Notes: generated from the sequence alone by a model not told the origin. A stretch of 64,000 nt of DNA from CAVYXZ01 sp965223835 (GCA_965223835.1 CBDCXQ010000001.1:6014001-6078000); one strand, 5' to 3'. Positions 9,231-17,587 are shown, numbered from the stretch's first letter. Translations and numbers: made by a program.

Positions 9231-9824
9231 TCAGCAGTCGATCGAACGACTGAGGAGGTGGATGTCGAAGTCAATGCCGGTGGGCGGTTGGCTGAGCAAG
9301 GTGATGTCGGGCCGGGTTAACCAGAAAATCGAGCGTGTGGTTGGGCACTGCGTCACGATCGTTAATGCCAGGTATTCACGCGGATAGCTCAGACGCACAT
9401 GGGCGATACTTCGTGAGCGATGGGTGCTTTTCCAGTAAGGTGTGCCCAGCAAAAAATAGAGATCGCCCATGCTCACCGTCGTCGGGATGTTGATGGCACT
9501 CACGGCCTGATTGTCCACTGTCAGCCAACCGGGCTGGCTGGCATTTACCAGTGCCGGCTGTTGACCGGTCCAGGACCATTCGATCCGTTGTCCCTGCCGG
9601 GTAATCTGCCCCACCCAGCTATCAGCGGCCAACAGCGTTAAGGCTTCATCAAGCGTCGTATGGCCGGGGCGGATATTGTGCCAGCAAGGTTGCGGGCAAG
9701 CACTATCGCCCAGCAGGGTAGTGGCAAGCTCACTGGAGTTGTAAGGCTGGGCTTGTATCAAGCTGATGCAGACCGCAAACAGCAGCGTAATCAGCGTCCC
9801 GGTAAAACTCAGCCAGCGGATCAT
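9231..9824 (-). CDS. Exported protein of an unrecognised QPY/CxxxCW family, copy 3
   Basis: 197 aa from ATG at 9824, whose A is shared with the TAA stop of the upstream paralogue (TAATG), so translation is coupled; an upstream in-frame ATG at 9848 would overlap that gene by 25 bp. One N-terminal signal or anchor helix is followed by AQPYNSSELATTLL and then CPQPCWHNIRPGHTT. A central domain and a late Cys (VTQCP) follow. All three tandem paralogues share QPY[DN]xxxL, C-x3-CW-x2-I-x-P and the late Cys, suggesting disulfides outside the membrane. I do not recognise the family and assign no function. Confidence 0.75.
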   Translation of the reverse strand: MIRWLSFTGTLITLLFAVCISLIQAQPYNSSELATTLLGDSACPQPCWHNIRPGHTTLDEALTLLAADSWVGQITRQGQRIEWSWTGQQPALVNASQPGWLTVDNQAVSAINIPTTVSMGDLYFLLGTPYWKSTHRSRSIAHVRLSYPREYLALTIVTQCPTTRSIFWLTRPDITLLSQPPTGIDFDIHLLSRSIDC

Positions 9825-10480
9825 TAGCGTAGGGTTCGGTTGCGGCACAGGCGCGGTGGTAGCCAGCCCCGCAATTCCCAGAGATCAAACACCTGAATGC
9901 TGGCGGATTCGTATTCCGGTTCACGCCCGATATGAATCGTCGGTACGGTACGTAACAGTTCGGTGATCGTGGTCGCACAGGAAAATGGGCTGGCGACATA
10001 AAAATCTTGCGGGTAGACGGCCAGGTACACCATCTGCCGACCGCCAATAAAGTTATCACGAAAAATGAAGACCTTTTCCGGCTTTCCCAGCACCAGAAAA
10101 ACCTCGGCAAACGACCGAAACCCCGGCAAGTAGATATTGCGCACGATGTCATTTTCCAACCAGATAAACGCCAGGTCGTTCATATCCAGGTTGGAAAAAC
10201 CGCCTGCATGCTGCCAGCGCCAGTAGATCTGACCTACAATTGTATCGATATTCTGGTTCAATTCGCTGACTGGCTCCAGTTGCTGTAACCGGGCATAGGC
10301 TTCGGTGCCAGTCGTAATATTGGGTTGAATGCCTTGCCAGCAGGGTTGGGTACAATCCGATGTGGGCAGTAACAAAGCGCTTAACCCACCGTCATCATAC
10401 GGCTGTGCTCGAATCAGGCCAATCGGAATCAGCACCATCAGTGTTAAAAACAGGCCACCGCGCAGCATCAAAACAATCAC
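9824..10480 (-). CDS. Exported protein of an unrecognised QPY/CxxxCW family, copy 2
   Basis: 218 aa, with an N-terminal hydrophobic segment (MLRGGLFLTLMVLIPIGLI), then AQPYDDGGLSALLL and CTQPCWQGIQPNITT. The spacing of these motifs matches the paralogues on either side. The central part includes IVGQIYWRW and AFIWLENDIV, and a late Cys lies in FSCATTI. The start overlaps the stop of the upstream paralogue by 4 bp, and its own stop shares one base with the next start, so the three genes form one coupled transcript. The function is unknown. Confidence 0.75.
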   Translation of the reverse strand: MIVLMLRGGLFLTLMVLIPIGLIRAQPYDDGGLSALLLPTSDCTQPCWQGIQPNITTGTEAYARLQQLEPVSELNQNIDTIVGQIYWRWQHAGGFSNLDMNDLAFIWLENDIVRNIYLPGFRSFAEVFLVLGKPEKVFIFRDNFIGGRQMVYLAVYPQDFYVASPFSCATTITELLRTVPTIHIGREPEYESASIQVFDLWELRGWLPPRLCRNRTLR

Positions 10481-11109
10481 GAGCGGTTACAGGTGGCTGC
10501 TGTTGGCAGGGTGTAGGGCGCTAAGGCAATATCCGACTCACTGCCCAGCCAGACATCCACCGGAGCGTGCCATAATGCCACGCTGCTAAAGGGGCATTGA
10601 ACAATGGTGCGTACCTGCAAGGTGCCACCGGCGTCATAAGCCACATAATGGCGTAGACTGTTGGGGAACTGACCGCTACCCAGCCCTAATGTCTGTCCGC
10701 TGAGCGGTTGGCCGCGGGCTAACCAGAATTCGCCAAAAGTCAAATTGGTTGGTAGTTGGATGTACGACACAATCCCCACTTGCAGCCCGGCGATGCCCCG
10801 TCGCGTCGGATCAATCGGCACATCAGGCGGTAGATTCCAGGTCCAGACCAACGCACCCGAATTGGGTCGGATTGAGGGGTTGAACTCCTGCCCGCCGACC
10901 CATTCATGATGACTGAGCGTTCCCTGCAACGTCGGGAGGGTTGAATATCCGGGGCGAATGTCCAGCCAGCAAATCGATTCGCAGCCTTCGATACTTGCCA
11001 GTAAATTTTCTAGCGCCGAACTATCATAAGGCTGCAACCAGTTGACGCCAATAAGCGTCATAAAGATAACATTCAATATCAGAGCGGGGATGAACCAGAA
11101 CGATAGCAT
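10477..11109 (-). CDS. Exported protein of an unrecognised QPY/CxxxCW family, copy 1 (first in operon)
   Basis: 210 aa, first of three tandem paralogues. The N-terminus MLSFWFIPALILNVIFMTLI is a signal or anchor helix, followed by QPYDSSALENLLA and CESICWLDIRPGYST. Later parts show LVWTWNLPPD, aligned with the W-rich strand of the paralogues (IEWSWTG, IYWRWQH), and a late Cys in IVQCPFSS. A 43-bp gap separates it from the flippase gene downstream of the window's upper coordinates, so a promoter for the trio probably lies near 11110-11152 or further upstream. The function is unknown. Confidence 0.75.
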   Translation of the reverse strand: MLSFWFIPALILNVIFMTLIGVNWLQPYDSSALENLLASIEGCESICWLDIRPGYSTLPTLQGTLSHHEWVGGQEFNPSIRPNSGALVWTWNLPPDVPIDPTRRGIAGLQVGIVSYIQLPTNLTFGEFWLARGQPLSGQTLGLGSGQFPNSLRHYVAYDAGGTLQVRTIVQCPFSSVALWHAPVDVWLGSESDIALAPYTLPTAATCNRS

Positions 11110-11152
11110 ACTTTTGCTCTAAACAACCACTGGCAGTCAGTGTAACATGCAA

Positions 11153-12673
11153 TCACCAGTTCAGTGGAACATCGCGCTGCCAATATTTCAGTATCAGATA
11201 GCCGCCGGGCATCGCTGCGACCAGTCGATACACCAGATCCCAATCATCAGGTGCCAGCACTAGCCCGCCCATCACGCTCCCAGCATACAACACCAGCCCA
11301 CTAACTATTCCCAACAACGGATGCACCTGCCCAAGCAGGAACATCACCAGTGCGACGATGGCACTCACCATCAACAAACGCAACCAGCGCGGTAGAACCC
11401 GTTGCCAATCCCAACCGCTGGCCCGGAAGTAGCGTGTTACTAAGACAATGACGAATAGCTCGGCCACCAACGAGGCAACGGCTGCGCCAATAATGCCGAC
11501 CTGTGGAATCAGCAATGCATTGAGGGTGATATTGCTGCCCAGTCCGGCAGACCGAATCAACAGCAAAACCCGTTGCTTATTTTGAACAATGAGACCCTGC
11601 GCGAAGATATTGACGGTCATATTGACGACAGCGTACCATACCAGGATGCGCAGGACACTGGCGGTCGGTTCAAAATTTGCGCCAAACAAGGGAACGATGA
11701 TTGCCGGGGCGAACAGCGATAAAATCAATGCTACCGGCAAGGCCACCAGCAAGGTAAACAACGCCAGCTTTTCAATCATGAAGCCGAAGGTCGAGCCAGT
11801 ATCAGCCTGATCGTAACGGGCCAGCATCGGATAAGTGGCGATCAAAACCGTCGTATTGAGCAGTTCGACAATGCCAAAAATAATGACGAAAGCGGCGGTC
11901 AGATAGCCGGTCGCGGCGGTCCCCAACAAACGTGTGGTCATCAGCTTATCGGCGTGCTGGTAGGCCAGTGCCAGAAACGCCGAGATCGCCAGTGGTGCGC
12001 CGTTTAGCAACACTGATCGGGCGAGGTGACGGTCAAAGGGCCACAGGGGTCGCACCCCGCCCCGCAACACCAACGCCCATAACAGGACTGCCCGCCCGAC
12101 CCCGGCCCCAATCGTTGCGCCATATACACCCACCAATCCCCAGCCTGCCAGCAACGCCAGCCCGGCCAGTGCAATCAGCAACACGATATGTCCAACCGTC
12201 ACCAGTGAGGACACCAGCATCCGTTCCTGGGCCAGCAGGATGTCGTTGGTCATATTGCCCAGAATATCGACCATTAGACTGAGTCCGGCCAGCGTCAACA
12301 GCGCCTGAATCGTGGCGTCATAGCCACCGACGACCGCCGCCGCGTTGACGAGACCATAGGCCAGCAGCGCCAGCAGCGTTTGCATGGCGAGGGTCGCTGT
12401 AAGATATTTCCCGGCAAGTTGCGGCGCACGAGCGACATCGCGGATAACGATTGGCCCCATACCAAAGTTGATGAGGGAGGTGCCCACCGCGATAAATGCG
12501 CCGACGGTGCCATAGACACCATAATCCGTCTCGCCCAATACACGGGCCAGCGCCAACTGCCAGAAGAATAATGCGCCTTTGCTCAGGATGCTGGCGACAG
12601 CAATCGCCCCGGCATTGCGGGCCGCGCGGCGGGCGTCCTGAGCGGTGATCGCTGAATTATCGGAGGCAGACAT
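11153..12673 (-). CDS. Lipopolysaccharide/oligosaccharide flippase-like (MOP superfamily) transporter
   Basis: 506 aa, strongly hydrophobic with about 14 predicted transmembrane helices, matching the usual length of Wzx/MATE-type flippases. The N-terminal block NAGAIAVASILSKGALFFWQLALARVLGETDYGVYG is typical of the polysaccharide biosynthesis flippase family (oligosaccharide repeat unit translocation). The middle includes LAYQHADKLMTTRLLGTAATGYLTAA, another family hallmark (split here by its own variants). It would move undecaprenyl-linked glycans across the membrane for cell-surface polysaccharide. No glycosyltransferases adjoin it. It could be transcribed with the three exported paralogues downstream, 43 bp away. 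Confidence 0.85.
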   Translation of the reverse strand: MSASDNSAITAQDARRAARNAGAIAVASILSKGALFFWQLALARVLGETDYGVYGTVGAFIAVGTSLINFGMGPIVIRDVARAPQLAGKYLTATLAMQTLLALLAYGLVNAAAVVGGYDATIQALLTLAGLSLMVDILGNMTNDILLAQERMLVSSLVTVGHIVLLIALAGLALLAGWGLVGVYGATIGAGVGRAVLLWALVLRGGVRPLWPFDRHLARSVLLNGAPLAISAFLALAYQHADKLMTTRLLGTAATGYLTAAFVIIFGIVELLNTTVLIATYPMLARYDQADTGSTFGFMIEKLALFTLLVALPVALILSLFAPAIIVPLFGANFEPTASVLRILVWYAVVNMTVNIFAQGLIVQNKQRVLLLIRSAGLGSNITLNALLIPQVGIIGAAVASLVAELFVIVLVTRYFRASGWDWQRVLPRWLRLLMVSAIVALVMFLLGQVHPLLGIVSGLVLYAGSVMGGLVLAPDDWDLVYRLVAAMPGGYLILKYWQRDVPLNW

Positions 12674-12749
12674 TTACAAGCGAATGCTGAGTATCAGACG
12701 CCCAGAAGAGCGTCCATACAAACCTTATTCCCTGTAGGGGCAGGCTTCT

Positions 12750-13843
12750 AGGCTTGTCCGTAGTTAACAAAGTAAAGTTGCATGGGATAGAGCGGGTCGA
12801 CCACTGAGGCGATTGAGCCATATCCCCCAATTAAAAGCGGCGGTAGCCAGCGCAACGCGAGTGTATTGCCCCAGACGAGAATGCGGGCGCAAGCGTTTCA
12901 CGGCAAACACCTCACATAGGACAGCAAAGGTCGTCTCAACGGCCTGGCGCATGCCGCGAAACCAGTGGCACCAACTACGGGGTAACCCAGCGGATTGCGC
13001 TTTACCGGATGGTTCGGTGAGTACCTGGACTGCGTAGGTGGAGCGCCAGTGATTGTGCCACCGGAAACCGTTGAAGCCTTTGTCTGCCAGATAGGTTGCA
13101 CACCGTTCGCCACCTGCCAGCAACGGATAAACGAGGCTTGGACGTTGCATCTGCCGCCAGGGTCGCCAGGGATCGGGTGATAAAAATTGATAGTCCCCCT
13201 GCCGCTGGGCGATCAAGGCTTGTAACATGCCCCGATCATCCACATTCGCCGGACCGATTAGCCAACCAGTGATTACATGATCGGTGGTCACGCTCAGCAG
13301 CAATTGATCCCCCCAATACTTTTGTCCATGCGTTCCGCCATGGCCCCACGTTCCCCACCACAGCCAATGCCCGGATTGGTTTACCTGCGCGTTAGCACAA
13401 CCGGGCAGCGGTAGACAATCCACGACCTCATATAGCGGTGCTGCGGCTGCCAGGGCCGCTGCCAGCGCCTGTTGGAGTTTGATAATCGCTGCCCACAAAT
13501 GTCGCACCCGTTCATTGTAGCGACTGCGTTCCAGCATCTGTGGAAACCAGCACCGTCCAGCTCCTAGCATATATCGGACTACCCCCCGCTCCGATTGCCA
13601 GGGCACGCCGTAGCGCCATTGTCCCGCAATTGCCACCGTCAGCACCTCGCTGTCACTCATTTTCGGTTGCGGTCCATGGTGTCTTGCCATGTGTTCTGCC
13701 ATTTCCGCTTTGTACCAATCATCAATCCACACATATAATGCTGTCATGAAGGTATCCAGGTCCATCGGTTGCTCCCTTTGGGTTAGAGCTTAGGATTGTA
13801 ACCTGCTCTTGGATACCTTCCTCTTTCTTCTACGGACAAGCCT
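12750..13843 (-). mobile_element. Insertion sequence with IS982-like transposase, intact
   Basis: About 1.09 kb, bounded by 14-bp perfect inverted repeats: AGGCTTGTCCGTAG at 12750-12763 and its reverse complement at 13830-13843. The repeats enclose one full-length transposase gene. Five more matching bases (CAGGC) occur outside each end after a short mismatch, so the true ends could lie up to 9 bp further out. A target duplication could not be identified with confidence. Sequences just outside resemble the REP-like hairpins found elsewhere in the window. Confidence 0.75.
12764..13765 (-). CDS. DDE transposase, IS982-like
   Basis: 333 aa. The N-terminal helical part contains YVWIDDWYKAEM and KMSDSEVLTVAIAGQWRY, as in IS982/IS5-superfamily transposases. 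Candidate catalytic residues are D116 (EVVDCLPLPGCAN), D228 (YLADKGFNGF) and E277 (RQAVETTFAVL) in the right order and spacing for an RNase-H-fold DDE enzyme. The frame is intact and fills the space between the inverted repeats, so the element may be active. Assignment to IS982 rather than another IS5-superfamily group is tentative. Confidence 0.8.
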   Translation of the reverse strand: MDLDTFMTALYVWIDDWYKAEMAEHMARHHGPQPKMSDSEVLTVAIAGQWRYGVPWQSERGVVRYMLGAGRCWFPQMLERSRYNERVRHLWAAIIKLQQALAAALAAAAPLYEVVDCLPLPGCANAQVNQSGHWLWWGTWGHGGTHGQKYWGDQLLLSVTTDHVITGWLIGPANVDDRGMLQALIAQRQGDYQFLSPDPWRPWRQMQRPSLVYPLLAGGERCATYLADKGFNGFRWHNHWRSTYAVQVLTEPSGKAQSAGLPRSWCHWFRGMRQAVETTFAVLCEVFAVKRLRPHSRLGQYTRVALATAAFNWGIWLNRLSGRPALSHATLLC

Positions 13844-13927
13844 TTCTGCCTGTCCGATAAGTTGATTTGACCAAAAAAAGTTTCCTGATTCACTGTATTA
13901 TCAGTCGCTGAATAGAGTATGTCAAAG

Positions 13928-14311
13928 CTATTCCTGCAACCACGCCGCGAGAATCGCCTCGGCAGATTTATCAGAATCGACGAAACGCAGCAACCGGTCC
14001 GGGCGCTGGTAAATGCCATCCGCACCGCCTAATGGTCCGGCGATGCTTTCGTCTAAGCCGATAAACAATAACCGGTTACGCGCATTGGGATGGGTTGCTT
14101 TGCCCAGGCTGCGGACGTGACCCAACGCGCCGGCAGGCAATTTTTTACTCTGCCGCAGGTCCACCACCATCTCCACCGGATGATCGACCCCATCCAGTTG
14201 GAACGTTGCCAGCCGCATGGTCTTGTGAAAAGCGTTCCAGTTCCAGGGGTCGGTTACAAGGAAGCGGAGCACCGTCTGGCTGTCGCCGTCCCAGGCAAAT
14301 TGAATCGGCAT
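13928..14311 (-). CDS. Small conserved protein, possibly STAS/SpoIIAA-like
   Basis: 127 aa, no signal peptide or membrane segment. The pattern is FAWDGDSQTVLRFLV-W-W, HPVEMVVDLRQSKKLPAGALGH and NRLLFIGLDESIAGP. It resembles short single-domain proteins with a beta-alpha STAS/SEC14-like fold: a central VDLR strand ending in a small loop, then a second hydrophobic strand. No catalytic residue can be pointed to. It starts 1 bp after the RAYT gene's stop, so it is probably co-transcribed with it. The function is unknown. Confidence 0.6.
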   Translation of the reverse strand: MPIQFAWDGDSQTVLRFLVTDPWNWNAFHKTMRLATFQLDGVDHPVEMVVDLRQSKKLPAGALGHVRSLGKATHPNARNRLLFIGLDESIAGPLGGADGIYQRPDRLLRFVDSDKSAEAILAAWLQE

Positions 14312-14312
14312 T

Positions 14313-14879
14313 TCAGGTATTCCTTAATTGAGCAGCATGATAACGATCCTCACCCCAACGAGATGGATTGGTGGCAATGTACTCACGAAGCTTATTCAAC
14401 ATGATCTCATTTCGAATCACTACATCATGAAAGCTGCGCTGCCATACGGTCATACCGGGTGTGTTGCGGATGTGATTAATTTTCCGAGATACAGCGGATT
14501 TAAAGCTGCCAACAATTGCGCCTAACGAGTTTGGCATCAGTCTTCTGGGGCGGGCGACACAAGTGTCGCCCCTACGCACGTGCGTGGTTGTAGGGGCGAG
14601 GCTAGCCTCGCCCGTAATTAAGATAATGCCATGAACATGATTTGGCATTAAAATAAAAGCATCGAGTTCAACAAGCGGTCTATGAAGGGCGATCCGCTCC
14701 CACTCCTGACACACGATTTGACCATAATGATTGGGCCGCATCTCTCCATCTTCATTAATCTGTCCAAATAGATGACTGTGCCGGAAGCTACATATGGTGA
14801 CAAAAAAACCTCCTGATTGTGCGTAATCATAATCTGGTAGCCGCACAGATCGCCGTCCTGGTCTATTGTCTTCAGCCAT
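14313..14879 (-). CDS. REP-associated tyrosine transposase (RAYT, Y1/HUH family) with internal REP pair
   Basis: 188 aa. Family signatures are RRSVRLPDYDYAQSGGFFVTICSFRH, the HUH motif in ILMPNHVHGIILI, SLGAIVGSFKSAVSRKIN, WQRSFHDVVIRNE and LREYIATNPSRW, where the Tyr is the expected nucleophile. RAYTs nick at REP hairpins to mobilise or spread them. The coding sequence around residues 90-115 is itself made of two inverted REP-like hairpins (14552-14613), and the frame stays open through them. The gene is tightly packed, 5 bp after the SH3b gene and 1 bp before the next, unusual for a RAYT. Confidence 0.85.
   Translation of the reverse strand: MAEDNRPGRRSVRLPDYDYAQSGGFFVTICSFRHSHLFGQINEDGEMRPNHYGQIVCQEWERIALHRPLVELDAFILMPNHVHGIILITGEASLAPTTTHVRRGDTCVARPRRLMPNSLGAIVGSFKSAVSRKINHIRNTPGMTVWQRSFHDVVIRNEIMLNKLREYIATNPSRWGEDRYHAAQLRNT
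14552..14613. repeat. Inverted pair of REP-like hairpins inside the RAYT gene
   Basis: The left hairpin is GGGCGACAC-AA-GTGTCGCCC (14552-14571) followed by CTAC. The right hairpin is the perfect 20-bp palindrome GGGCGAGGCTAGCCTCGCCC (14594-14613) preceded by GTAG. Between them lies the 12-bp palindrome ACGCACGTGCGT (14574-14585). Read on opposite strands, both hairpins have the same form, GGGCGA-N8-TCGCCCCTAC, so together they make a BIME-like unit. Confidence 0.9.
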
Positions 14880-14884
14880 CTCAG

Positions 14885-15805
14885 CTATTGCCCCGGAATA
14901 CGATCCTGGGTGAAGCGGCTAATCGCATAATTTCCCGGTCCACCTTCTGAAATCCAGCCCACGACATCGGGCCGGGTGACGATGCGGGCCTGCCACCAAT
15001 TGAGATTACTGGCGCATACCGGCCCGGCGATAATATCAAACGCCACGCCCTCAATCAATTTGAACATGATTGGGGAATAGGTGCCCGGTGCGGTGCGTAG
15101 ATTCTTGGGCTTGAAATCACTGACATTCACTGCTGCTCGGTCACCGATGTCCAACGGCAGCGCTGGACCACAGATTTGATCGGCGGGAATCGGGTTTGGG
15201 TCGGGCAGGAAATCACGTTCAGGATACCCCTGCGCCATCCAGCCCTGAATAATGAGGCCCTGAAACGGCACCTGTACCAGCCACCAGTTGATGTCCTCGT
15301 TACACGCCGGCCCATCAATGATCGTGACGACTTCACCAGTGGGGGCAACGGTTAACACCAGCCCGGATAAATTCGCCTCTTGCCGGATACGCACGCCATT
15401 CAGTAGCGGCATTTGCGACCCCGGCACCAGATTCAACGGTTCAGAACATTCCGATGCCTGTTCGAGTGGCAGCGCAAAGATCAAATAGCGACCATCGGGG
15501 GATTCTTTCTCGGCAACCCAACCCGGATTGAAATTAACGGGTCCCCGCACCTGCCACCAGTTGACGCCATCTGCACACACTGGCCCACCTTCAACGCGGT
15601 AGGTAATGCTGGCATCCAGATAATTGACAATGCCACCACTGAGCGACGGTTGATTGCGGATGTTGATGCCCGGACGCGTGTTGATCTGCTGACTGGGAAC
15701 CAGATCAAGTGGCGTTCCACAGCCAATATCGTCCTGGGCGCTGCCAGGGAAGGCGGTTGCCAGCAGGGTTATGAACACGACGATGAGTAGGAGTGTTCTG
15801 GTCAT
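14885..15805 (-). CDS. Secreted protein with three bacterial SH3 (SH3b) domains
   Basis: 306 aa. A signal peptide ends near AFPGSAQ. Three repeats of about 85-90 residues follow, each with a GINIRNQPSLSGG/GVRIRQEANLSG/PKNLRTAPGTYSP element, a 'V-GPVCADGVNWWQV' element and a GW(V/M)A/GWIS strand. These are SH3b features, usually binding cell-wall peptides or glycans. A conserved Cys precedes each NWW. The gene is the first of a tight run with RAYT and the 127-aa gene. The role is probably cell-wall binding; no enzymatic domain is present. Confidence 0.85.
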   Translation of the reverse strand: MTRTLLLIVVFITLLATAFPGSAQDDIGCGTPLDLVPSQQINTRPGINIRNQPSLSGGIVNYLDASITYRVEGGPVCADGVNWWQVRGPVNFNPGWVAEKESPDGRYLIFALPLEQASECSEPLNLVPGSQMPLLNGVRIRQEANLSGLVLTVAPTGEVVTIIDGPACNEDINWWLVQVPFQGLIIQGWMAQGYPERDFLPDPNPIPADQICGPALPLDIGDRAAVNVSDFKPKNLRTAPGTYSPIMFKLIEGVAFDIIAGPVCASNLNWWQARIVTRPDVVGWISEGGPGNYAISRFTQDRIPGQ

Positions 15806-15864
15806 CGGGCCATCCTCTATTGAATCAGCTTATGCCTATTGTAACCCACAGTTACCGCTGAGAA

Positions 15865-16503
15865 CTATCCGTCATTTGTCCGGTGTTGTTCATAAAACCG
15901 GGTCCACTCGGTCGAAAAATCGCTGTTAACTACGTTAGATGCGGCCAGTTCTGGAATCTGGGCTTCTGGCAAATCATTGAGCGCGACCTGGACAAAATAG
16001 ACCATTTCCGTCGCTTGCAGGGACGCCGTGTACCAGTGCCAGACCCATGATAGTGCCAGAATGAGCAGGCTTGCGCTGATACCCGCAGACCGAGGTAAGG
16101 GGCCAGCAATGAGCAATAAACTCATCCAGGCAGGTAACAAAAATACATCCAGCAGGAACCAGGGCATGAGGTGGGCCTGTAATTCGATGCGAGTAATATC
16201 AGCAGCAACAGCATTACACATACCCAACAGGACCGAGGCTTTGCGTCCACGGCGACGACCCCGCCGCCACAACGGACGACTGGTAGAGTACAACCGAAAA
16301 CCCGTCGAGTGCGGTCGCATGTCATAACGCCGCCCATCCATAAATAGATTGCGTAAATGAAGCCGTTTTGTGCTGGGCCGGGCCGCTTGCGCCAGCGTGT
16401 ATACGCATTCTGCCGGGGTCGCCTTGACCAATAGTACCCGGCGCGGATGCGTATACCACACCCGATGCAATATCCACTGGCCTAACCGCCGCGCGCCGTT
16501 CAT
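15865..16503 (-). CDS. Hypothetical two-helix membrane protein
   Basis: 212 aa. The N-terminal about 95 residues are basic and soluble, ending in a Arg-rich stretch (RPLWRRGRRRGRK). Two adjacent transmembrane helices (about 113-135 and 138-160: WFLLDVFLLPAWMSLLLIAG and SASLLILALSWVWHWY) follow, then a cytoplasmic-like tail. I do not recognise a family. The gene stands 60 bp upstream of the SH3b gene on the same strand, so it may be co-transcribed with it. Confidence 0.6.
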   Translation of the reverse strand: MNGARRLGQWILHRVWYTHPRRVLLVKATPAECVYTLAQAARPSTKRLHLRNLFMDGRRYDMRPHSTGFRLYSTSRPLWRRGRRRGRKASVLLGMCNAVAADITRIELQAHLMPWFLLDVFLLPAWMSLLLIAGPLPRSAGISASLLILALSWVWHWYTASLQATEMVYFVQVALNDLPEAQIPELAASNVVNSDFSTEWTRFYEQHRTNDG

Positions 16504-16571
16504 GCCTTCATCACAATATCATTTCACCTGTTTCTATTGTAATGCGGTCGGGCAGCGGCGTCTAACAAGTG

Positions 16572-16594
16572 CTCACGGACTTAAAATCCGTGAG
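16572..16594. other. Hairpin identical in form to a tRNA-Leu(UAA) anticodon arm
   Basis: CTCACGGA (16572-16579) and TCCGTGAG (16587-16594) pair perfectly around the 7-nt loop CTTAAAA. The core ACGGACTTAAAATCCGT matches the anticodon stem-loop of bacterial tRNA-Leu(UAA). No acceptor, D or T arm can be folded from the flanks, so this is not a tRNA gene. It may be a tRNA-derived fragment or a chance hairpin downstream of the methyltransferase gene. Confidence 0.5.
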
Positions 16595-16682
16595 AGATAA
16601 GATGATCTTCACATCAGATTGCGGCCATTTTCTGAAGCGAAACAAGTGGGATAGCAACTTTCAGTTACACAATAGAAATCCA

Positions 16683-17465
16683 TCAACTTAGTTCAGCCCA
16701 CAGGGCGAGGCCGTGAGGTGCGACCGATTTAAGATGTTCCCAGGTTCCCGGTGCTGCGTTTGGATCGCCCATGCCTTGCTCCCATAAGCCCTTCAAGATA
16801 AAGCCGCGCTGAATCAGGCCATTGATGACCGTACTCAGGGTATGGCTGAACTCACGCGGGCCAGGCACCCGGCGTACCGTGCCGTCGGGGTCATGGATAT
16901 CCCAGTGCATATCGTCCCAGGTCCATTCACTATCGGCATAGGGACGCTTGAGCAGATAACCTTTTCCAGTCCAGTCAGTCTCATCAATCGCGCCACTGAA
17001 AGGATTGGACCAGTTGAGGTGGTACAGTCCACCGGGACGTAACACGCGGCGCACTTCATCAAAGACGGGTGCTGTATCAGGTACAAAGTTGATTGACCAG
17101 GCATTCCAGACCTGGTCGAAGCTGTTCTCGTCAAAGCGAGACAGATCACGCATGTCGCCCTGTTCCAGGCGTGCCTGCAAACCGTAATGCGCCAGTGCCT
17201 GCTGATCCCGCTCCAGCTGGGTCTCGGAAATATCCAATACGGTGACCACTGCGCCCAATATGGCAAAAGCTACCGACTGCTGCCCGCCACCTGCGCCAAG
17301 TGCGAGTACGCTCTTACCGGTTAAGTCACCCATTATGTCATATGCATCCAGGCGCTGGCGGGCTGATTGCGCATCCAGTTCAAGCAAGGGGCGTGACCAC
17401 TCCACATTAGCTTGTGCCAGTGCTTCCCAACGTGCTTTGTTATAGTTTCCAAGATCATCGCTCAC
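16683..17465 (-). CDS. Class I SAM-dependent methyltransferase
   Basis: 260 aa from GTG at 17465, chosen because AGGAGGT sits 6 nt upstream; an earlier TTG has no ribosome site. The SAM-binding motif I is VLALGAGGGQQSVAFA, motif II is VTVLDIS, motif III ARLEQGDMRDL, and the post-II region has VLRPGGLYHLNWSNPF. This matches the methyltransferase-11/25 fold. The N-terminus (NKARWEALAQANVEWSRP) resembles small-molecule methyltransferases. Immediate neighbours give no substrate clue. Confidence 0.8.
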   Translation of the reverse strand: MSDDLGNYNKARWEALAQANVEWSRPLLELDAQSARQRLDAYDIMGDLTGKSVLALGAGGGQQSVAFAILGAVVTVLDISETQLERDQQALAHYGLQARLEQGDMRDLSRFDENSFDQVWNAWSINFVPDTAPVFDEVRRVLRPGGLYHLNWSNPFSGAIDETDWTGKGYLLKRPYADSEWTWDDMHWDIHDPDGTVRRVPGPREFSHTLSTVINGLIQRGFILKGLWEQGMGDPNAAPGTWEHLKSVAPHGLALWAELS

Positions 17466-17587
17466 AATCCACCTCCTGGCTGTGTCATGGCAGTTAAGTA
17501 CAAGCAAAAAAGTTCATTTGAGTGTAGCGTGTTGGTAGGAGAGAAAAATGAAGCCAATCCAACTGCCATCCCTAAGTGCCGAACAGT

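Noticed and set aside
9825..9848. Upstream ATG of the third QPY/CxxxCW gene
   Set aside because: It would overlap the previous gene by 25 bp, while ATG at 9824 forms a neat TAATG coupling and starts right at the hydrophobic helix.
16560..16660. A tRNA-Leu gene
   Set aside because: Only the anticodon arm can be folded; acceptor, D and T arms are missing.
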